In this document: in pieces, positions 61,558 to 64,000 of the stretch
Layout of the letters: each line of letters starts with the position of its first letter
How positions within the stretch are numbered: the first letter of the stretch is position 1
Assembly: GCF_014640255.1 (NCBI RefSeq)
Contig: NZ_BMGP01000005.1
Location: 108,880 to 172,879, forward strand
DNA from: Subtercola lobariae
Lineage (GTDB): Bacteria > Actinomycetota > Actinomycetes > Actinomycetales > Microbacteriaceae
DNA length: 64,000 bases
Reading direction: 5' to 3'
Notes under the pieces: model-generated
The model's database searches: none
Told to the model about the DNA's origin: nothing
The model's input: the letters and a program-made list of their open reading frames with translations, nothing else
Translations under genes and position numbers: made by a program

Positions 61558-62109
61558 ATGTCACCCTCAACCTCGACCATCGAACGCAACGTGAAGGTGG
61601 CCGCCGACGGCGGCGCGAAAGGCACCCGCCGTCAGGGCGCAGAGCGCGGTTTCACGGCGCCGAAAGAGCTGACGGATGCTCTGCAGCAGGTTCTCGTCGA
61701 CCTCATCGAATTGCACATTCAGGGCAAGCAGGCGCACTGGAACGTCGTCGGTAAGAACTTTCGCGACCTGCACCTGCAGCTCGATGAGATCATCGACTCT
61801 GCTCGCGAATTCAGCGATACCGTGGCCGAGCGCATGCGCGCCCTGCACGCGGTGCCCGACGGCCGCAGTGACACCGTCGCCGCGACCACCACTCTTCCCG
61901 AGTACCCGAACGGCGAGGTAGACACGGCCGAAACCGTCGACCTCGTCACCGTTCGCCTCGAGTCGGTCACCGCGACCATGCGTGACGTTCACGACACGGT
62001 CGACGACGCCGACCCGACCAGCGCCGACATCCTCCACGCCATCATCGAGCAACTCGAGCAGTACGCCTGGATGGTCTCGGCCGAAAACCGTAAAGCTACC
62101 GCCAAATAA
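61558..62109 (+). CDS. dps: Dps-family DNA-binding/ferritin-like protein
   Basis: 183 residues. Ferroxidase site between subunits: ELHIQGKQAHWNVVGKNFRD (His, His) and LHLQLDEIIDSAREF (Asp, Glu). A basic 30-residue N-terminal tail (VAADGGAKGTRRQGAERGF) could bind DNA. Family members form dodecamers storing iron and shielding DNA from peroxide. Good AGAAAGG site. Confidence 0.93.
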   Translation: MSPSTSTIERNVKVAADGGAKGTRRQGAERGFTAPKELTDALQQVLVDLIELHIQGKQAHWNVVGKNFRDLHLQLDEIIDSAREFSDTVAERMRALHAVPDGRSDTVAATTTLPEYPNGEVDTAETVDLVTVRLESVTATMRDVHDTVDDADPTSADILHAIIEQLEQYAWMVSAENRKATAK

Positions 62110-62154
62110 CCCTGTTCGGCCGTCTGAGCGCGACCTCTGCGCCGGAGCGCGAGC

Positions 62155-62200
62155 TTTTCGGACGAACGCGACGGCCTGGGCGGTCGCGTTCGTCCGAAAA
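62155..62200. repeat. 18-bp perfect inverted repeat between dps and dhaM
   Basis: TTTTCGGACGAACGCGAC, a 10-base loop, then its exact complement. It sits between convergent dps and dhaM. U-runs are on the 5' side and A-runs on the 3' side of both strands, so it resembles no ordinary intrinsic terminator, but the stem is strong enough to end or protect both transcripts. Confidence 0.75.
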
Positions 62201-62217
62201 AGTCGCTCAAACCGCCG

Positions 62218-62979
62218 TTAGGCCTCGCCGAAGCCCGACTCGATGAGGGTGGCGAGGGCGTCGAGGGCAGGCTTGCCCTCGGCGTCTGCCGTCGAGAGCG
62301 TTGCGGTGGTGCCGCGAACGAGCCCCAGCGACATGATGCCGAGCAGGCTCTTCGAGTCTTTGCCGTTGATCGAGATCTTCGACGTGAACGTGTTCGCCAG
62401 CTTCACGAATTCGGCGGCCGGGCGCGCGTGCAGGCCGTCTTTGTTCACGATGGTGACCGTACGCGAGAGCCCGGCACCTTCGGGCGCTGCGGGGGGTTGC
62501 CCCGGCGCGCTTGATGCCCCTGGTGCTGTCGCTGGTGTTGGTGATGCCGAACCCACGGGGTCTGGGCCGGGCACCTCACCCGAGTCGCCGCGCGCCGACT
62601 CGGCGGCCGCGACCACCGCGTCGAGCATGCCACCGATCTCGGCGGTCACCGAGGCCGCGACGGCACCCTCCACCAACGGAGCATCGACGATCACGACCCG
62701 CTCACGCACATCGTCGTCGAGAAAGTCGAGGGCCGTCTCGGCGGTCAGGATGGCCGAGCCCAGGTCAGCGAGAACAACCACGCCCACGCCTGAATCCACC
62801 TCGCCGATCGCGGCCGTGACCTTGTCGAAACTGGTGCCGATTCCGCCTTCGTCGGTACCTCCGGCCGCAGCCAGAGACGTGGCCGGAGCCATCTGCGCAG
62901 CCAACTCCACAAGACCCTCGGCGATCTTCGTGCTGTGCGAGACAAAAACCAGCCCCACCTTGCCCTCGGTACCGGGCAT
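62218..62979 (-). CDS. dhaM: PTS-dependent dihydroxyacetone kinase phosphoryl donor subunit DhaM
   Basis: 253 residues. N-terminal EIIA(Man)-like domain VGLVFVSHSTKIAEGLVELA with the phospho-His (SHS), and GVVVLADLGSAILTAETALD. An Ala/Pro/Gly linker follows, then an HPr domain: TVTIVNKDGLHARPAAEFVK with phospho-His, and KSLLGIMSLGLVRGTTATLS. Only EIIA and HPr are present; the EI-like domain of E. coli DhaM is absent, as often in actinobacteria. It passes phosphate from HPr/EI to the DhaL-bound ADP. Last gene of dhaKLM. Confidence 0.93.
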   Translation of the reverse strand: MPGTEGKVGLVFVSHSTKIAEGLVELAAQMAPATSLAAAGGTDEGGIGTSFDKVTAAIGEVDSGVGVVVLADLGSAILTAETALDFLDDDVRERVVIVDAPLVEGAVAASVTAEIGGMLDAVVAAAESARGDSGEVPGPDPVGSASPTPATAPGASSAPGQPPAAPEGAGLSRTVTIVNKDGLHARPAAEFVKLANTFTSKISINGKDSKSLLGIMSLGLVRGTTATLSTADAEGKPALDALATLIESGFGEA

Positions 62980-62980
62980 G

Positions 62981-63667
62981 CTATGAGGCCGAGCCGTCGT
63001 CAGCCGAACTGCCTTCGCCAGCCGAGCTGTCGTCGGCCGCTGCAGTGTCTGCCGCAGCCCGAATCAGCAGCGCCGACGACTGCGATCCCGGGTCGCGATG
63101 ACCGATCGCCCGCTCCCCCAAGTAACTCGCCCGGCCCTTGCGCGCCACAATGGGCTCGGTGGATTCAGCGCCCTTCTCGGCGGCGTCAGCCGCGGCTTGT
63201 AAGATCTCGACCTCGTTCTTTCCGTCGGCGAGGGCTGCCGCCGCGGCATCCACTGCCGGAGTCCAGGCGTCGATCATGGTCTTGTCGCCCACCTCGGCCT
63301 TGCCGCGCAGCACCACGCCGTCACGGGCTGCCGTGAGCAGGGCGACGATGGCCGCGCCGTTCAACTCGGGTTCTTTACCCACAGCGCCGGCGGCCTTCAG
63401 GTACGCCGTACCGAGCAGCGGGCCTGAGGCGCCGCCGACCGTAGAGATGAGTGTCGTCGCCACAAGTTTTAGAGCATCACCTGGAACCGAATCTGGCGGC
63501 AGGTCATCGAGCTTGCCGAGAACGGCCGTGAACCCTCTGTCAAGATTCTCGCCGTGGTCACCGTCGCCGATTTCGCGGTCGAGGGTGATCAGTTCGACAC
63601 GGTGCTCAGAGATGACGCGCGCGCTTTGCCTGATCCAGTCGGTTACCCAGGTGATGCCCAAACTCAT
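62981..63667 (-). CDS. dhaL: dihydroxyacetone kinase subunit DhaL
   Basis: 228 residues from MSLGITWVTDWIRQSARVIS. The ADP/Mg site is in DREIGDGDHGENLDRGF (three Asp), followed by TLISTVGGASGPLLGTAYLK, GDKTMIDAWTPAVDAAAAAL and KGRASYLGERAIGHRDPGSQ. The last 20 residues are an acidic tail (DDSSAGEGSSADDGSAS) beyond the normal domain end. DhaL holds the tightly bound nucleotide in PTS-type Dha kinase. One base before dhaM. Confidence 0.93.
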   Translation of the reverse strand: MSLGITWVTDWIRQSARVISEHRVELITLDREIGDGDHGENLDRGFTAVLGKLDDLPPDSVPGDALKLVATTLISTVGGASGPLLGTAYLKAAGAVGKEPELNGAAIVALLTAARDGVVLRGKAEVGDKTMIDAWTPAVDAAAAALADGKNEVEILQAAADAAEKGAESTEPIVARKGRASYLGERAIGHRDPGSQSSALLIRAAADTAAADDSSAGEGSSADDGSAS

Positions 63668-63674
63668 AGCTGTT

Positions 63675-64000
63675 CTACCTTCCCCACCGAAGTGCTGCGG
63701 TCTGCACAGGAGCATCCCACAGTTCGGTCAGTTCATCATCGAGCTTCAACACAGTGATCGAGGCGCCCTGCATCTCGAGCGAGGTGACGTAATTGCCCAC
63801 CAGGGTTCGTTTCACCGTGATGCCCTTTTCGGCGAGCACCTCTGCGGCGCGGCGGAAGACGATATACAACTCGACGAGTGGGGTGCCGCCCATGCCGTTG
63901 ACGAAGAGCAGTATCTCATCGCCTGAGGCGAAGGGCAGGTCTTCGAGAATCGGCTCGAGCATCCGGTCGACGATGGCATCGGCCGGCTCGAGCTTGATGC
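63675..64000 (-). CDS. dhaK: dihydroxyacetone kinase subunit DhaK, 5' part outside the window
   Basis: Only the C-terminal 107 codons are seen; the frame runs off the right edge. ILLFVNGMGGTPLVELYIVF and EKGITVKRTLVGNYVTSLEM then QGASITVLKLDDELTELWDA match the end of DhaK, which binds dihydroxyacetone covalently through a His that lies outside the window. It is 7 bp upstream of dhaL, in the order dhaK-dhaL-dhaM, giving dihydroxyacetone phosphate for glycolysis. Confidence 0.93.
   Translation of the reverse strand, partial: IKLEPADAIVDRMLEPILEDLPFASGDEILLFVNGMGGTPLVELYIVFRRAAEVLAEKGITVKRTLVGNYVTSLEMQGASITVLKLDDELTELWDAPVQTAALRWGR

Overview
The window is one contiguous piece of a high-GC actinobacterial chromosome. 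Codon use (strong G/C at third positions), many GTG starts, ATGA/GTGA overlaps and the gene repertoire (HdeD-type and DUF805 membrane proteins, LtrA, PPOX and deazaflavin-type oxidoreductases, a PopR/ClpP locus, GlgX, GH15, DhaKLM) suggest Micrococcales, probably Microbacteriaceae. That placement is inference. I saw no rRNA, tRNA, CRISPR array, phage or intact insertion sequence. It reads as a chromosomal region rich in short catabolic or stress modules, each beside its own regulator.

Layout. 1-7.3 kb: an SPFH/NfeD pair (cut by the left edge), an SDR/Nudix pair, an HdeD-like protein, a cytosine deaminase-NCS1 permease operon, an AAA ATPase, a FitAB/VapBC-type toxin-antitoxin pair and a PPOX flavoprotein. 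7.4-10.8 kb: a HAD hydrolase, a decayed peptide/nickel-type substrate-binding protein (5' deleted, 3' frameshifted) and a second PIN toxin-antitoxin pair. 10.8-13.5 kb: an SDR/MarR divergent pair and a lone WD40-like protein. 13.6-21.1 kb: a tautomerase, condensation-like acyltransferase and cupin cluster with an internal terminator, facing a giant LuxR-type ATPase regulator followed by TetR and LysR regulators and a CGNR protein. 21.2-30.6 kb: a TehA-like transporter, then IclR/aldehyde dehydrogenase/haloalkane-dehalogenase-like hydrolase, another SDR, a DUF1772/TetR pair, a thioredoxin-reductase-like flavoprotein, a DHFR-like protein and DUF805.

30.7-35.5 kb is the most interesting region. 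Two overlapping ClpP-family genes, the second with Gly in place of the catalytic Ser, face an XRE-family regulator that ends in Ala-Ala. Nearly the same 15-bp palindrome lies upstream of the clpP pair and upstream of the regulator. This closely parallels the clpP3-clpP4/popR system of Streptomyces. gcvP lies next to it. 35.6-46.5 kb: MarR/VOC, peroxiredoxin/MarR, PRC-barrel, proline dehydrogenase, LtrA, isochorismatase-like and CocE-like hydrolases, a glycosyltransferase fragment fused in frame to a deazaflavin-dependent oxidoreductase, a nucleosidase and a flavin monooxygenase. 46.5-53 kb: O-acetylhomoserine sulfhydrylase overlapping an AI-2E-type permease tail to tail, a GAP-family protein, a cardiolipin synthase, 51-bp tandem repeats and an alpha/beta hydrolase. 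53-60.6 kb: glgX, divergent from a tightly coupled acyl-CoA-dehydrogenase-like / PIG-L deacetylase-methyltransferase / GT2 / GH15 operon of unknown product. 60.7-64 kb: an SDR, Dps and the PTS-type dihydroxyacetone kinase operon dhaKLM, cut by the right edge.

Several divergent promoters carry clear inverted repeats that look like MarR- or TetR-type operators. These are listed separately. All functional calls come from reading motifs; no database search was possible.
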